The notes: a model not told the origin generated them from the sequence alone. Shown: positions 30,768 through 40,093, numbered from the stretch's first letter. The stretch is 64,000 nt of DNA from Chlorobiaceae bacterium (GCA_013334565.1 JAAXXI010000002.1:1-64000); one strand, 5' to 3'. Numbers and translations are program-made.

Positions 30768-31091
30768 TCATTTGTTTTCATCGAAATCGATCTCATCCAG
30801 TCTGGGCACCTGCCTGCGAACCGCCGTGATGGACTGGCTGATTTTCCGGAACCGCACCACACCGAAAATGCCGGTAACCACACCGACAGGAATACAGACG
30901 ATACCGACCTGGGTAAACCAGCCCTGCTGCGAAAAATGCATCATCGAAACACCTGCGATGACAAGCGAGACAGCCGAGCGCAGGTAGGCCAGCAATGTTC
31001 GTTCGTTGGCAAGAACAGTGCGGTCGATCGCAAGTTCATCGCGAAGGATCAGCTCATTGTCTCTGAATTTCTGGTAGGGCGATTTTGGCAT
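30768..31091 (-). CDS. DUF202 family membrane protein
   Basis: 107 residues. The DUF202 signature RTVLANERTLLAYLRSA is at about residues 24-40, followed by two transmembrane helices (about 41-55 and 61-79). Function of the family is not known; E. coli YidH/YidG are relatives. The N- and C-terminal ends are charged. The gene is bracketed by related repeat sequences on both sides (30.6-30.77 kb and 31.2-31.32 kb). Confidence 0.85.
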   Translation of the reverse strand: MPKSPYQKFRDNELILRDELAIDRTVLANERTLLAYLRSAVSLVIAGVSMMHFSQQGWFTQVGIVCIPVGVVTGIFGVVRFRKISQSITAVRRQVPRLDEIDFDENK

Positions 31092-31549
31092 ATGGTTACT
31101 GATTTGAGCCCCTCCCGTCAGCAGGGACCGAACGGAACGGATTTTGTTTACAAGTGCGTTGATAAAACTCTCTGGTTTACAGCAAAAGCTGCGATGTCAT
31201 CATTCCGGGCAAGCGGAAAACCCGCACCACTGCAATTCATTGCGGAATGACAGCTCCGTCACAGGGATTCCCTTGCGACTTATTGGTGCCGGAACAAGAA
31301 CGGTAATGAATTGCAGTATAGGTCATTGAACTTCCGGAAGCAAGCGGGGCCGACCGCAGATGGAAATAGCGCCGTCCCGGAAGAAGCGGATAATTTCCAT
31401 TTTTTGATGCTGTGGCTGAACTTTTTACAGCCCGATGCGCTTTTTCTTTTCCATATGCACTGCTGTCCCTGAAACTACGTTAAGGAAATGGGATACGTTG
31501 CTGTTTTCCTGTTTGTCCATTCAAGAACAATCAAAACGGAGAAATACAT
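31092..31549. other. Intergenic stretch between DUF202 gene and rubredoxin
   Basis: About 460 bases with no gene seen. It holds the 89-base inverted-repeat element at 31229-31317 and, further right, the promoter region of the rubredoxin gene. Nothing else is recognised. Confidence 0.6.
31229..31317. repeat. 89-base element with 13-bp perfect terminal inverted repeats
   Basis: ACTGCAATTCATT at 31229-31241 is exactly inverted at 31305-31317 (AATGAATTGCAGT). The 63-base interior includes GCGGAATGAC and CTTATTGGTGCCGGAA, both also found in diverged form near 30700-30760 (GTGGAATGAC, CTTATTGTTGCCGGAA). The layout resembles a miniature inverted-repeat element; target-site duplications are not obvious. 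Confidence 0.65.
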
Positions 31550-31726
31550 ATGCAGAAATGGGTCTGTGTTCCTTGCGGTTACGTCTACGATCCTGAAGTC
31601 GGCGATCCTGACAGCGGAGTAGAACCCGGCACGCCTTTCGAAGATCTTCCGGACGACTGGATCTGCCCGGTCTGCGGCGTAGACAAAACGCTTTTCGAGC
31701 CCTACGACGAGAAACGCGGTCGCTGA
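31550..31726 (+). CDS. Rubredoxin
   Basis: Small mononuclear iron electron carrier, 58 residues. The four iron ligands are C6 and C9 (VCVPCGY) and C39 and C42 (ICPVCG); the family motif [11 protein letters not shown] and the [12 protein letters not shown] segment are intact. The start ATG follows GGAGA at proper spacing. In anaerobes rubredoxins serve oxygen or superoxide detoxification and other low-potential reactions; green sulfur bacteria usually have several. It is monocistronic with a terminator 11 bases after the stop. It is shorter than the usual cut-off used to list open frames. Confidence 0.97.
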   Translation: MQKWVCVPCGYVYDPEVGDPDSGVEPGTPFEDLPDDWICPVCGVDKTLFEPYDEKRGR

Positions 31727-31736
31727 ACAGCCAATG

Positions 31737-31762
31737 AAAAACGCACCACCCGGTGCGTTTTT
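31737..31762 (+). terminator. Rho-independent terminator after rubredoxin
   Basis: A perfect 10-bp stem AAAACGCACC with loop ACCC is followed by T residues. The A/T-rich stem base lets it act on both strands, so it may also serve the convergent gene ending at 31800. Confidence 0.9.
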
Positions 31763-31799
31763 CCGTTTCTGGACTGCTCCTCCACCATGACCGGCATTT

Positions 31800-32759
31800 T
31801 CACTTCGCCTTGTCCTGCGCTTCCGGACCCGGGCGAAGCGCTTCAGCAGCTTTGGCCTTGAGCGTCCGGTACTTGTCGCTGACCGCCTCTATTTTCGATT
31901 CCCACGCCGGGTCCGGCGCCGTCGTGCGGGCTTCCTCGAGAAAGGTGAGGATGGTCGATGTGCAGGCGATGGGATCGAACAGGACCCATTTGGCGGAAAT
32001 GCCGAGAAACAGTGCGAACATGAACAGTGCGAATTTTACGATATCGAGCGATGAGGGAAGCATGACCGAAACCACGCCAAGCGGGACCATGATCGCAATG
32101 GTCGTGATGACGACGAATACATAACTGAGCAGTGTCAGCGCGACGGAATTTTTCAGGAGGGCCTTCCATGACTGGCAGTAGACGATAATGCCGCTCTTTG
32201 CCGCATCGAACACATTTTCGTTCCCGGTATGGAAGGTATAGGCGATAACCGATTCGTCAATGTAGGTCAGGCTGAAATTCACGATACGCTGCATGATGGC
32301 TGCAAGCCCGTCCAGGCCTGGGATAGGGACTGTGTTCATGATATTGAACAGCGTCCGGTTCAGCGAAATGAGCACCCCTTTGACAAGCTGGTCGACAAGG
32401 GCGAGGACGCTCACCTCCCGGTAGTATTTCATAACCCTCTCCTTCGCCCAGCCTGTCTGGGATATCCCTGACGGAAGCCGGCCTTCACGGGCGATTTCAG
32501 TGATCAGCGCGATATGCCCGGCTTTGAGAAGGTAGAGGACATACTCCCTGAGAAGCCTGAACCCTAAACCTCCGGCAAACATCAGGAGGAAAAAAAGCAC
32601 GAACGAGGCACCCGCTCCGAAAATGCTCCCGACCAGGACAAGCACGCCAAGCAGTAGCGCGGCAACCACCGCTGCCGAACCATAGACCATCGTCCGGTAG
32701 AGCAGGTATACTTTTGTCTTAGCCACGATGCTGACGGCACGGCCAAGCTGAAGGCCCAT
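31800..32759 (-). CDS. Conserved-looking multi-pass membrane protein, unknown function
   Basis: 319 residues, not recognised. Two long hydrophobic segments near the N-terminus (about 25-46 and 52-68), a soluble amphipathic stretch (about 85-180) and two more hydrophobic segments (about 203-235 and 240-260), then a charged C-terminal tail (EEARTTAPDPAWESKIEAV...) rich in Glu, Lys and Ala. The composition and intact frame indicate a real gene. It stands alone between a rubredoxin terminator and mtgA, so context gives no function. Confidence 0.75.
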   Translation of the reverse strand: MGLQLGRAVSIVAKTKVYLLYRTMVYGSAAVVAALLLGVLVLVGSIFGAGASFVLFFLLMFAGGLGFRLLREYVLYLLKAGHIALITEIAREGRLPSGISQTGWAKERVMKYYREVSVLALVDQLVKGVLISLNRTLFNIMNTVPIPGLDGLAAIMQRIVNFSLTYIDESVIAYTFHTGNENVFDAAKSGIIVYCQSWKALLKNSVALTLLSYVFVVITTIAIMVPLGVVSVMLPSSLDIVKFALFMFALFLGISAKWVLFDPIACTSTILTFLEEARTTAPDPAWESKIEAVSDKYRTLKAKAAEALRPGPEAQDKAK

Positions 32760-32847
32760 AGAATCGCTCCTTTTCTTGAAATTGTATGACGAGTGGGTAA
32801 CTTTTATCGCCGGTCATCCTGCCGATAGACGGAAGAATGACGTTTCA

Positions 32848-32882
32848 GGGATGATGAGGTTCTGGCGGATCACCCTCATCCC
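32848..32882 (-). terminator. Stem-loop downstream of mtgA
   Basis: GGGATGAGG pairs with CCTCATCATCCC leaving a 3-base bulge and a 14-base loop. There is no U tract, so termination is uncertain. It begins 19 bases past the mtgA stop. Confidence 0.4.
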
Positions 32883-32900
32883 GATCCTACTGAAAAGCAT

Positions 32901-33794
32901 TCAACGCTGTTCCTGGGCATGAGGTACCGGTACAGGCGCTTCATCCTGCCCGCCGGAACTCCCTTTGCCTTCTTTCGGGCCGCCTTTTGCGGAGCTGCTG
33001 TCCGCGGCCGCTTTCTCAATAAGGTTTTCCGGGATTCCCACGGTCACGGTATCGACCGCGGTGGTATCCGGTACCGCAGCCATCACCTCGTTGAAGTCGG
33101 GAACGACGATACCCCGTCTTCTCATGATGGCGTAAATGATCCTCGAACGGTTCCGTACATAACCGGAAGAGCCGTTCGGCTTATATTTTATCGGGTTCGG
33201 CAGCACCGACGCAAGTTTCGACGCCTGGTCGGCCGAAAGGTTCGCGGCACTCACCCCGTAGTAGTGCCGGGCTGCTTCCTCGATGCCGAAGATCCCGTCT
33301 CCCCACTCCGCCACATTGACATAGAGCTCGAGGATGCGGCGCTTGGTCAGCGATTTCTCGAGGCGCCAGGTGAGAATGGCCTCCTTCACCTTGCGTATCG
33401 GGTTCTTCGAAGGCGAAAGAAAAAGGTTCTTTGCAAGCTGCTGGCTTATCGTGCTGCCGCCCATCTTGAATTTTCCGGCGGCAAGGTTTTTTTCAAACGC
33501 CTTCTCCATCGCATCATAGTCAAATCCCTCGTGATGCCAGAATTTGTCGTCCTCGGCGATCAGGACCGCCTTGATGAGGTTCTGTGAAACTTTGCCGATC
33601 GGGACCCACTGCTGCTGTATTTTCTTGTCTTTCAGCCCTTCCCTCCACCATTCGGCCTCCCTGTACTGCATGAACGCAGTCTTCTGGGGGTTCTCGCGGG
33701 CGAGCCTTCCGACATCCGGATAGACGACATAACGCAGGATATCGGCGAAGAAAAGGATCAGCAGGAACGCTGCGATGGTTCTGAAACGCTTCAT
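32901..33794 (-). CDS. mtgA: Monofunctional biosynthetic peptidoglycan transglycosylase
   Basis: GT51 enzyme polymerising lipid II into glycan strands at the periplasmic face. 297 residues: one N-terminal membrane anchor (about 5-25), then the GT51 domain with the catalytic Glu in EDDKFWHHEGFD, the motif GGSTISQQLAKNLFLS, the second Glu region KRRILELYVNVAEWGDGIFG and ASVLPNPIKY. The C-terminal 50 residues are low complexity (SSAKGGPKEGKGSSGG) and not part of the catalytic fold. No transpeptidase domain follows, which fits MtgA rather than a class A PBP. Confidence 0.93.
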   Translation of the reverse strand: MKRFRTIAAFLLILFFADILRYVVYPDVGRLARENPQKTAFMQYREAEWWREGLKDKKIQQQWVPIGKVSQNLIKAVLIAEDDKFWHHEGFDYDAMEKAFEKNLAAGKFKMGGSTISQQLAKNLFLSPSKNPIRKVKEAILTWRLEKSLTKRRILELYVNVAEWGDGIFGIEEAARHYYGVSAANLSADQASKLASVLPNPIKYKPNGSSGYVRNRSRIIYAIMRRRGIVVPDFNEVMAAVPDTTAVDTVTVGIPENLIEKAAADSSSAKGGPKEGKGSSGGQDEAPVPVPHAQEQR

Positions 33795-33986
33795 GCCTTC
33801 GAACTGTTAAGTACTACCGATAAAAAATTGACCGGTAACAAAATACCAAATATGAGCGACTTCATAGAAGGCCCCGAAGAAAAAATCTACCGGGAACGAG
33901 GTCCGGTGGAAGGCGGAAAAAAGGATGACATCAGGGAAAAAGGGGCTGCTGAATCGGGTTGGAAGCATACCCAGAGCGGAGAGGAG

Positions 33987-34059
33987 TACCCTTGGGCAGA
34001 CTCGAACTGCCGACCCACAGTTTAGGAAACTGTTGCTCTATCCACTGAGCTACAAGGGT
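33987..34059 (-). tRNA. tRNA-Arg (anticodon CCT)
   Basis: A 73-base cloverleaf with acceptor stem ACCCTTG/CAAGGGT, discriminator A, anticodon loop TTCCTAA giving CCT (reads AGG) and T-loop GTTCGAG. CCA is not encoded. It lies alone between mtgA and mutL. Confidence 0.95.
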
Positions 34060-34136
34060 AAGAACCCTAATTTAGAACTTTTGGAGAAAGATGCAACCCC
34101 AATTTTACGGGCACCTCTATTATTTATTATTGTCCC

Positions 34137-36014
34137 TCACTTCCGTCCGAACATCCGATCAAGCTGGTCCAGCGAAAACTTCACGATCACCGGCCTGCCG
34201 TGGGGACATGAGTAGGGCTCCCTGGTCGCGAAAAGATTGTCGATGAGCGAGCGCATCTCTTCGAGCGAAAGTTTCTGCCCGGCCATAATGGCGTTTCGGC
34301 ATGAATAGGACTTGGCGATGTTGTCGCGCTTCTCCAGCTTGAGCTTCGAAGCGTTGCCCTGGTATTCGGAAATCATGTCCTGGAGAATGGTGACTTCCGT
34401 TCCCGGCCTGACATCCTGTGGCACGCCTTCGACCATGACGGTCCTGCTTCCGAAAAGCCTGAGGTTGAAACCGAGCCGGTAGAGTTCCTCCCTGATTTCC
34501 TCGAAAACATCGTATTCCCAGGGCCTGAGCTCGACCTTCTGGGGAAAAAGCAGTTGCTGGGAGTTGGGGACATTCTGCTCCATGACGTCCTGCGCGCGTT
34601 CGTACAGGACCCGTTCATGGGCGACATGCTGGTCGATGATCATAAAGCCTGTTTTGATCTGGCAGAAAATGTACCGGTTGTGCAGTTGCCAGATTTTCGT
34701 TTCGGGTTCCTTGCCGATTTGCGAGCTTTCTTCGACCGGAAGCGGGACCGACTGGATGGTGGCCATGCGTTCATCGCCATCGCGCACTTCCCGCTGCACC
34801 GCGCCGGGCATGGAGGAAGCAGGCACGAAAAAGTCTTCCTGGCGTGCTGAAGGAGTTCGGGCGGGTGAAGAAAAATCAGGAGCGCTGTTCCGGTAGGAAG
34901 CATAGAGATCGCCGGTCGTCGTGGTTCGGCCCGGCATATCCTGGAAGGTGAGCTTCCTCAACGCGGGATCGTGCACGCCGCCGGAAAATGCGACATCGAC
35001 CGGAGCTGCAGCAAGGTCCGGCGACAGGTCGTAAAGCCGAATCGCCCTTTTGACAACCGGGTAGAACATGTTCCTGACGCTGCGTTCGTCTTCGAAGCGG
35101 ACTTCGAGCTTCGCTGGATGGACGTTCACGTCGATGTGCGACGGATCGATGCCGATGAAGAGCAGCACGAAGGGGAGTTGCCGTTCGAACAGCAGGTCGC
35201 CGTAAGCCTGAAGGACCGCCTGGGCGAGCATCCGGTTCTGGATGACACGCCGGTTGATGAAGAACAGCTGGTCCTCCTTGCGCCGTTTCTGGATAGCAGG
35301 TTTGCCGAGGAACCCTTTGATGGTGAGGAAATCGTTTTCGTCGGACACTTCGATAAGGCCGGAAGAAAAATCTTCGCCATAGAAAAGGTCGAGCCTTTCC
35401 GTCATATCGGGACCCTTCAGGCTGAACAGCTCCTCGTCGTCGCTGTGCATCTGCCAGTCGATTTCCGGATAGGCAAGGGCATAGGATTTCACCACCTCGT
35501 AGATATGGCTGAATTCCGTGGCGTTGGATTTCAGGAACTTGCGGCGTGCGGGAACATTGTAGAAAAGGTTGCGCACGCTCATCGAGGTGCCGGTCTCGCC
35601 CTGGGCAGAGGTTTCTTCGGCGAGCAGGCCGCCCTCGTAACGCAGTTTCAGCGCTATTTCGGAGCCCGCGTTACGGGTTTTCAGCTCGAAATGGGAGACC
35701 GAGGAAATGCTGGCGAGCGCTTCGCCCCTGAACCCGAGGGTCTGGAGGGCATCGAGGTCGTCGACGCCGGTGATCTTGCTGGTCGCGAACCGTTCGACGC
35801 ACATGAAGGCGTCCTCGCGCCCCATGCCGGAACCGTTATCGACGATACGGATAAGTTCTTTCCCGGCATCCTTGATGAAAACACCGATTTTCGTCGCGCC
35901 TGCGTCGATGGAGTTTTCGATCAGCTCCTTGACGACCGAAGCCGGGCGCTGCACCACTTCGCCAGCGGAAATCTTGCTGGCCACAATCTCAGGCAATCTC
36001 GCAATTCTGGGCAT
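34137..36014 (-). CDS. mutL: DNA mismatch repair protein MutL
   Basis: Couples mismatch recognition by MutS to strand incision. 625 residues. The N-terminal GHKL ATPase has ENSIDAGAT, VDNGSGM and TLGFRGEAL; a variable linker (about 340-420) follows; the C-terminal dimerisation domain carries endonuclease-type motifs: DQHVAHERVLYE, SCRNAIMAGQKLS, CPHGRP and a terminal FGRK. This is the nicking form found in bacteria lacking MutH. The first motif has Val where DQHA is usual. It stands alone, minus strand. Confidence 0.95.
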   Translation of the reverse strand: MPRIARLPEIVASKISAGEVVQRPASVVKELIENSIDAGATKIGVFIKDAGKELIRIVDNGSGMGREDAFMCVERFATSKITGVDDLDALQTLGFRGEALASISSVSHFELKTRNAGSEIALKLRYEGGLLAEETSAQGETGTSMSVRNLFYNVPARRKFLKSNATEFSHIYEVVKSYALAYPEIDWQMHSDDEELFSLKGPDMTERLDLFYGEDFSSGLIEVSDENDFLTIKGFLGKPAIQKRRKEDQLFFINRRVIQNRMLAQAVLQAYGDLLFERQLPFVLLFIGIDPSHIDVNVHPAKLEVRFEDERSVRNMFYPVVKRAIRLYDLSPDLAAAPVDVAFSGGVHDPALRKLTFQDMPGRTTTTGDLYASYRNSAPDFSSPARTPSARQEDFFVPASSMPGAVQREVRDGDERMATIQSVPLPVEESSQIGKEPETKIWQLHNRYIFCQIKTGFMIIDQHVAHERVLYERAQDVMEQNVPNSQQLLFPQKVELRPWEYDVFEEIREELYRLGFNLRLFGSRTVMVEGVPQDVRPGTEVTILQDMISEYQGNASKLKLEKRDNIAKSYSCRNAIMAGQKLSLEEMRSLIDNLFATREPYSCPHGRPVIVKFSLDQLDRMFGRK

Positions 36015-36237
36015 TCGTCCTCAATCATTACCTGTTATTTTCAAAAAAACCGGCCATCCCAATCCGGAGCATGGCATCGAATAAAACATATTCTTTTTAC
36101 CAGAATGATCATAACGCTTTCGGAACAGGTTTTCCCTTGAAACCATAGAGGAAAGCCTGGGAAAAGGGCTCTACAGGCAGATGGCATCTCTGAAAAATCC
36201 GGGTACGACATGAGGGTCTGTTTTTCCGGAGGGAAAT

Positions 36238-37500
36238 TCACTCCTGCGGGGGCTTCATGATCTCCCACAGTTCCCGGAGGGCGGCCTGGCTGAAACGGAA
36301 TTTGTTCACCGCTCGGTCGCCATGCATGTAAAGTGTTTTTGACTGCACCTCTCTGCTCCCTCTCCGGGCCAGCCCGAGACAGATCATGCCGACCGGTTTT
36401 TCGGAACTGCCACCCGAGGGACCGGCTATCCCTGTCGTGGAAACTGCATAGTCGGCACCGCTTTTTTCAAGGCAACCGAGGGCCATCGCCCTGGCAACCT
36501 CCTCGCTGACCGACCCATGCCGTTCGATCAGTTCCTTCGGCACGCCGAGGGAGTTCTCTTTCGCCCGGTTGCTGTAAACGACAAAACCCTGGAGGAAATA
36601 TCCGGACGAGCCGGGAACATCGGTCAGCCTGCTTGCGATGAGACCTCCGGTGCAGGATTCGGCGACGGCTATGGTTTTCCCGGCCGACAGGAGCAATTCA
36701 CCGATAGTTTCTTCGAATGACTTCGCTCCGATGGTATAAACGAACCGGCCTGCACGCTGGAGGATCGCATCGGCAATTTCCCGGTTTTCCCGGTCAACCG
36801 TCTCTCTTGACGAGCCCCTGGTGCTGACCATGAGATCGACCCCTGCGGTATGGGGAAGGTAGGCGAGCTCCGAACCCTCCGGCAGCGAACCTTCGATCTC
36901 GCCGATCAGATCCGCGAGTGTCGATTCGCCGATACCCACCGTCCTGAGCTGGGTGTGTGCTATCGCCGTGGAAACAAGTTTCGAGAGATAAGGGGCCACC
37001 GTCAGCTCCATCATGGCTTTCATCTCGGCGGGAACGCCGGGCATCAGAACAAGCGTATGGTTGCCGAAACGGGGCCCGCAGCCGATAATCATGCCGGCGG
37101 CGGTGCCTTTCGTATTGGGAATGACCGTGGAACCTTCGATAACCGTCGCCTGGTCATGCATCGAATGGGACAGCTCCCGGCCTAATCGCTCCATGCGGCT
37201 CATGAGATTGTCGTATGCCCCGGCATCGAACGTGATCCCCTTGTGGAGCAGCTTCGCCACCGCTTTTTTCGTCCTGTCGTCCGAAGTCGGACCAAGGCCG
37301 CCGGTGACAAGCACGTAATCCGCCCGGCAAAGAGCGTCTTCGAGGACGCTTCCGATCTCGTTCATGCTGTCGGAACAGGTGGTGACCCTCCCGATAGGGA
37401 TGCCGATACCGGCAAGCAATGCCGCCATGAACGAAGCGTTGGTATTGACCTTCCGTCCGTTCAGCAGCTCGTTCCCGATTGATACGATTTCGGCTTGCAT
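36238..37500 (-). CDS. cinA: CinA family protein (nicotinamide-nucleotide amidase)
   Basis: 420 residues with two domains: the N-terminal MoeA/MogA-like domain (GNELLNGRKVNTNA, VTGGLGPTSDDRTK; ADP-ribose pyrophosphatase in studied members) and the C-terminal NMN deamidase domain (AESCTGGLIASRL, TTGIAGPSGGSSEKPVG). Together they recycle pyridine nucleotides. The catalytic Ser in ESCTGG is intact. It lies 11 bases downstream of thrA and may be co-transcribed. Full two-domain length. Confidence 0.93.
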   Translation of the reverse strand: MQAEIVSIGNELLNGRKVNTNASFMAALLAGIGIPIGRVTTCSDSMNEIGSVLEDALCRADYVLVTGGLGPTSDDRTKKAVAKLLHKGITFDAGAYDNLMSRMERLGRELSHSMHDQATVIEGSTVIPNTKGTAAGMIIGCGPRFGNHTLVLMPGVPAEMKAMMELTVAPYLSKLVSTAIAHTQLRTVGIGESTLADLIGEIEGSLPEGSELAYLPHTAGVDLMVSTRGSSRETVDRENREIADAILQRAGRFVYTIGAKSFEETIGELLLSAGKTIAVAESCTGGLIASRLTDVPGSSGYFLQGFVVYSNRAKENSLGVPKELIERHGSVSEEVARAMALGCLEKSGADYAVSTTGIAGPSGGSSEKPVGMICLGLARRGSREVQSKTLYMHGDRAVNKFRFSQAALRELWEIMKPPQE

Positions 37501-37511
37501 ACTACCCCCGC

Positions 37512-39971
37512 CTATACCAGATAACTTGCTATACGGAGGATATCGGCAAAGACGCCCCCTGCGGTTACCTCGCCTCCTGCACCCGGCCCGCGGACGACGA
37601 GCGGCGTGACCCTGTAGCGCTCGGTGGTGAAGACCACGATGTTTTCCGATCCGTTCAATCCCGCAATCGGGCTTGACAGGGGTACGCGTTTGACGCCGAT
37701 GCTCGCTTTGCCGTCACAGATCGAACCGGCATAAGCGATAGTCATGCCTTCCGCTGCGGCTGTTTCAATTTCCGCGGCATACCGTCCATCAACGGACTGG
37801 AGCTTTTCAAGGAATGCCGCAACCGGCATCTCTCCACGGCAATCTTCCGGCACCAGGCTTTCGCACTCGATATCCCCGTATTCGAGGGTGAAGCCGAGCT
37901 CGCGGCCGAGGATCAGCATTTTCCTTGCGAAATCGGCACCAGAAAGGTCATCCCTCGGGTCGGGTTCGGTATAGCCTGCATCTTTCGCTTTCCGGACGAT
38001 GTCGCTGAAGCTGCCGCCCTTGCGCAATTCATTGAAGATGAAGCTGAGGGTCCCGGAAAAAACACCTTCGATGCTGATGATCTTGTCGCCGCTGTTCCTC
38101 AGGTCGTTCAGCGTGCTGATGATGGGAAGACCCGCGCCGACGTTGGTTTCGTAAAGGAACCGGGCATTGCTCTTGCGCTGCGCGTCCCTGATCTGGCGGT
38201 AAAGGGGCCACGGACCGGCCATGCCGAGCTTGTTGGCCGTAACCACGGAGATGTTGTCGCAGAGCAGCGCGGGATACATTTCCGACACATCGGAGCTTGC
38301 CGTGCAGTCAACGAAAATGGTATTGTGCAGGTTGCGTTCCTTCATCAGCTGGATGTAGCCCATGATCCCCGCCGGGCCGGTCCTTTCCTGCATGGCTTCT
38401 TCCCAGTTGTCGAGATCGATGCCCCGATCATCGATCACCATCCTGCGGGTATTGGCCATGCCGCTGACGATGACGTCGAGATCGTTTTCGCGCCTGAGGT
38501 TCTGGCGGTGCGCGGCAATCTGGCGGAGCAGGCTCCTTGCAATATTGCCCGTACCGGCGATGAAGAGATGCACCTTGCCCTGCGACAGGAAAAACGATTC
38601 GTGGATGCAGTTCAGTGATTTGTCCTCGTCATGGCTGTCGACCACAAGCGAGATGTTCATCTCGTTGGCTCCCTGGGCGACGGCAACGACATTGATGCCG
38701 TTCTTGCCAAGTGTCTCGAAGAGCTGCGCAGAAACGCCGGGATGCCCCGACATGTTGTTGCCGACGACGGCGATCAGCGCGAGGTTCTTGCGAAGCGCGA
38801 TGGAATCGACCTGCCGCGATGCGATCTCCCGGCAGAACTCCTCTTCCATGATCTTTTTCGCCTTCGTGCTCTGGGCCGGACTGATGGCAAGGGTGATGGA
38901 CTGTTCTGAAGATGCCTGAGAAATGAAAATGATATTGATCCTGTGGCGGGCCAGGCAGCTGAAAAGCCGCGACGCGATGCCGGGGACCCCGACCATGCCG
39001 CTCCCGGACATGTTCAGGAGGACGATTTTGTTGATCGACGTGAGACCGGTGACGGGGTGCTGCACGAGCCGATCCGCTCCGCCGGGTTCGGCGATCCTCG
39101 TACCTGGGGCTTCGGGATTGAACGAATTTTTGATCAGCAGCGGGATTGAGGCTTTCAGAGCAGGCTGCACGGCAAGCGGATGCAATACCTTCGCCCCGGC
39201 GTGGGAAAGCTCCATGGCCTCGGCATAGCTGATGAACGGCAGGATGCGCGCATCCCTGACCCGTTTCGGATCGGCACTGAAAAAACCGTCCACGTCGGTC
39301 CATATCCATATTTCTGCGGCACCGAGGGCTGCGCCGAGTAGCGATGCGGTATAATCCGAACCACCGCGCCCAAGCGTGGTCGATGTGCCGTCTGGAGCTG
39401 ATGCGATGAACCCCGTGACTACCGGTACTCCCTGCAGGGAACCGAGGCGGGCCGCTATCCTGCTTTCGGTGGCGTGGCTGACAACCCGCGCGTCGGCGTA
39501 ATTGGCATCGGTCACGATCAGCTCACGCGCATCGACAAAGGAAGAAGCCAGCCCCTTTGAAGAAAGGAAGGCGCTCACCAGTCGAGCGGAAAGCCGTTCG
39601 CCGAAACCGGATACCAGGGCGAGACTTCGATCCGAAAGCTCCCGGAGGAGGTAAATCCCGTGGATGACGTCCCCGAGCTCATCCAGTTCCGCGCGTATCG
39701 AAGCGGCAACCTCTTCATGCCCGTTCCCGGAGAAAAGCTCACCTGCGATACCGAAGTGCATCTGTTCGATTTCATCGAGAATGGCCCGGTACCCGCTGTC
39801 GCCGCTGCCGGCTTTCGATGCCGATTCCAGCAGGAGATCGGTCACCCGCTGGATTGCCGATACGACGATGACGAGCTTCTCATGTCGAAGCGCGCCGTCT
39901 ATGATATCCGCGACATTCATGATCCTTGCCGCCGTTCCCAGGGAACTGCCTCCAAACTTGTATACCTTCAT
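37512..39971 (-). CDS. thrA: Bifunctional aspartokinase / homoserine dehydrogenase
   Basis: Catalyses the first and third steps of the aspartate pathway to threonine and methionine. 819 residues from ATG 39971; a frame open to 40019 is ignored because MKVYKFGGSSLGT is the proper N-terminus. The kinase domain (about 1-290) has KFGGSS and GRGGSDYTASLLG. Tandem ACT domains (about 310-460) give probable threonine feedback. The homoserine dehydrogenase domain begins near 465 with GTGNIARSLL and has the catalytic region GVFSGTLSFIFNEL. thrB and thrC are 3 kb away on the other strand, beyond atpG-atpA. Confidence 0.96.
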   Translation of the reverse strand: MKVYKFGGSSLGTAARIMNVADIIDGALRHEKLVIVVSAIQRVTDLLLESASKAGSGDSGYRAILDEIEQMHFGIAGELFSGNGHEEVAASIRAELDELGDVIHGIYLLRELSDRSLALVSGFGERLSARLVSAFLSSKGLASSFVDARELIVTDANYADARVVSHATESRIAARLGSLQGVPVVTGFIASAPDGTSTTLGRGGSDYTASLLGAALGAAEIWIWTDVDGFFSADPKRVRDARILPFISYAEAMELSHAGAKVLHPLAVQPALKASIPLLIKNSFNPEAPGTRIAEPGGADRLVQHPVTGLTSINKIVLLNMSGSGMVGVPGIASRLFSCLARHRINIIFISQASSEQSITLAISPAQSTKAKKIMEEEFCREIASRQVDSIALRKNLALIAVVGNNMSGHPGVSAQLFETLGKNGINVVAVAQGANEMNISLVVDSHDEDKSLNCIHESFFLSQGKVHLFIAGTGNIARSLLRQIAAHRQNLRRENDLDVIVSGMANTRRMVIDDRGIDLDNWEEAMQERTGPAGIMGYIQLMKERNLHNTIFVDCTASSDVSEMYPALLCDNISVVTANKLGMAGPWPLYRQIRDAQRKSNARFLYETNVGAGLPIISTLNDLRNSGDKIISIEGVFSGTLSFIFNELRKGGSFSDIVRKAKDAGYTEPDPRDDLSGADFARKMLILGRELGFTLEYGDIECESLVPEDCRGEMPVAAFLEKLQSVDGRYAAEIETAAAEGMTIAYAGSICDGKASIGVKRVPLSSPIAGLNGSENIVVFTTERYRVTPLVVRGPGAGGEVTAGGVFADILRIASYLV

Positions 39972-40093
39972 GCTTCCGCCAATCCCTTGATGTGATGGAT
40001 AGAGTGATCCGACCCTCACAGGTCATGTCGTTGAATATAAATCATTTCGCCTTGTGCTTCATCATGCTCTACCCCGTTGTGGAAGGAAAGGAT

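Noticed and set aside
30142-31549. CRISPR array in the repeat-rich region
   Set aside because: Only two long direct copies with unequal internal changes; there are no regularly spaced short repeats with spacers and no cas gene.
33828-34025. 65-codon plus frame between mtgA and tRNA-Arg
   Set aside because: It runs into the tRNA and has no ribosome-binding site or family features.
34971-36140. Plus-strand frame of 389 codons antisense to mutL
   Set aside because: Same reason: a shadow of a strongly supported gene, with no motifs of its own.
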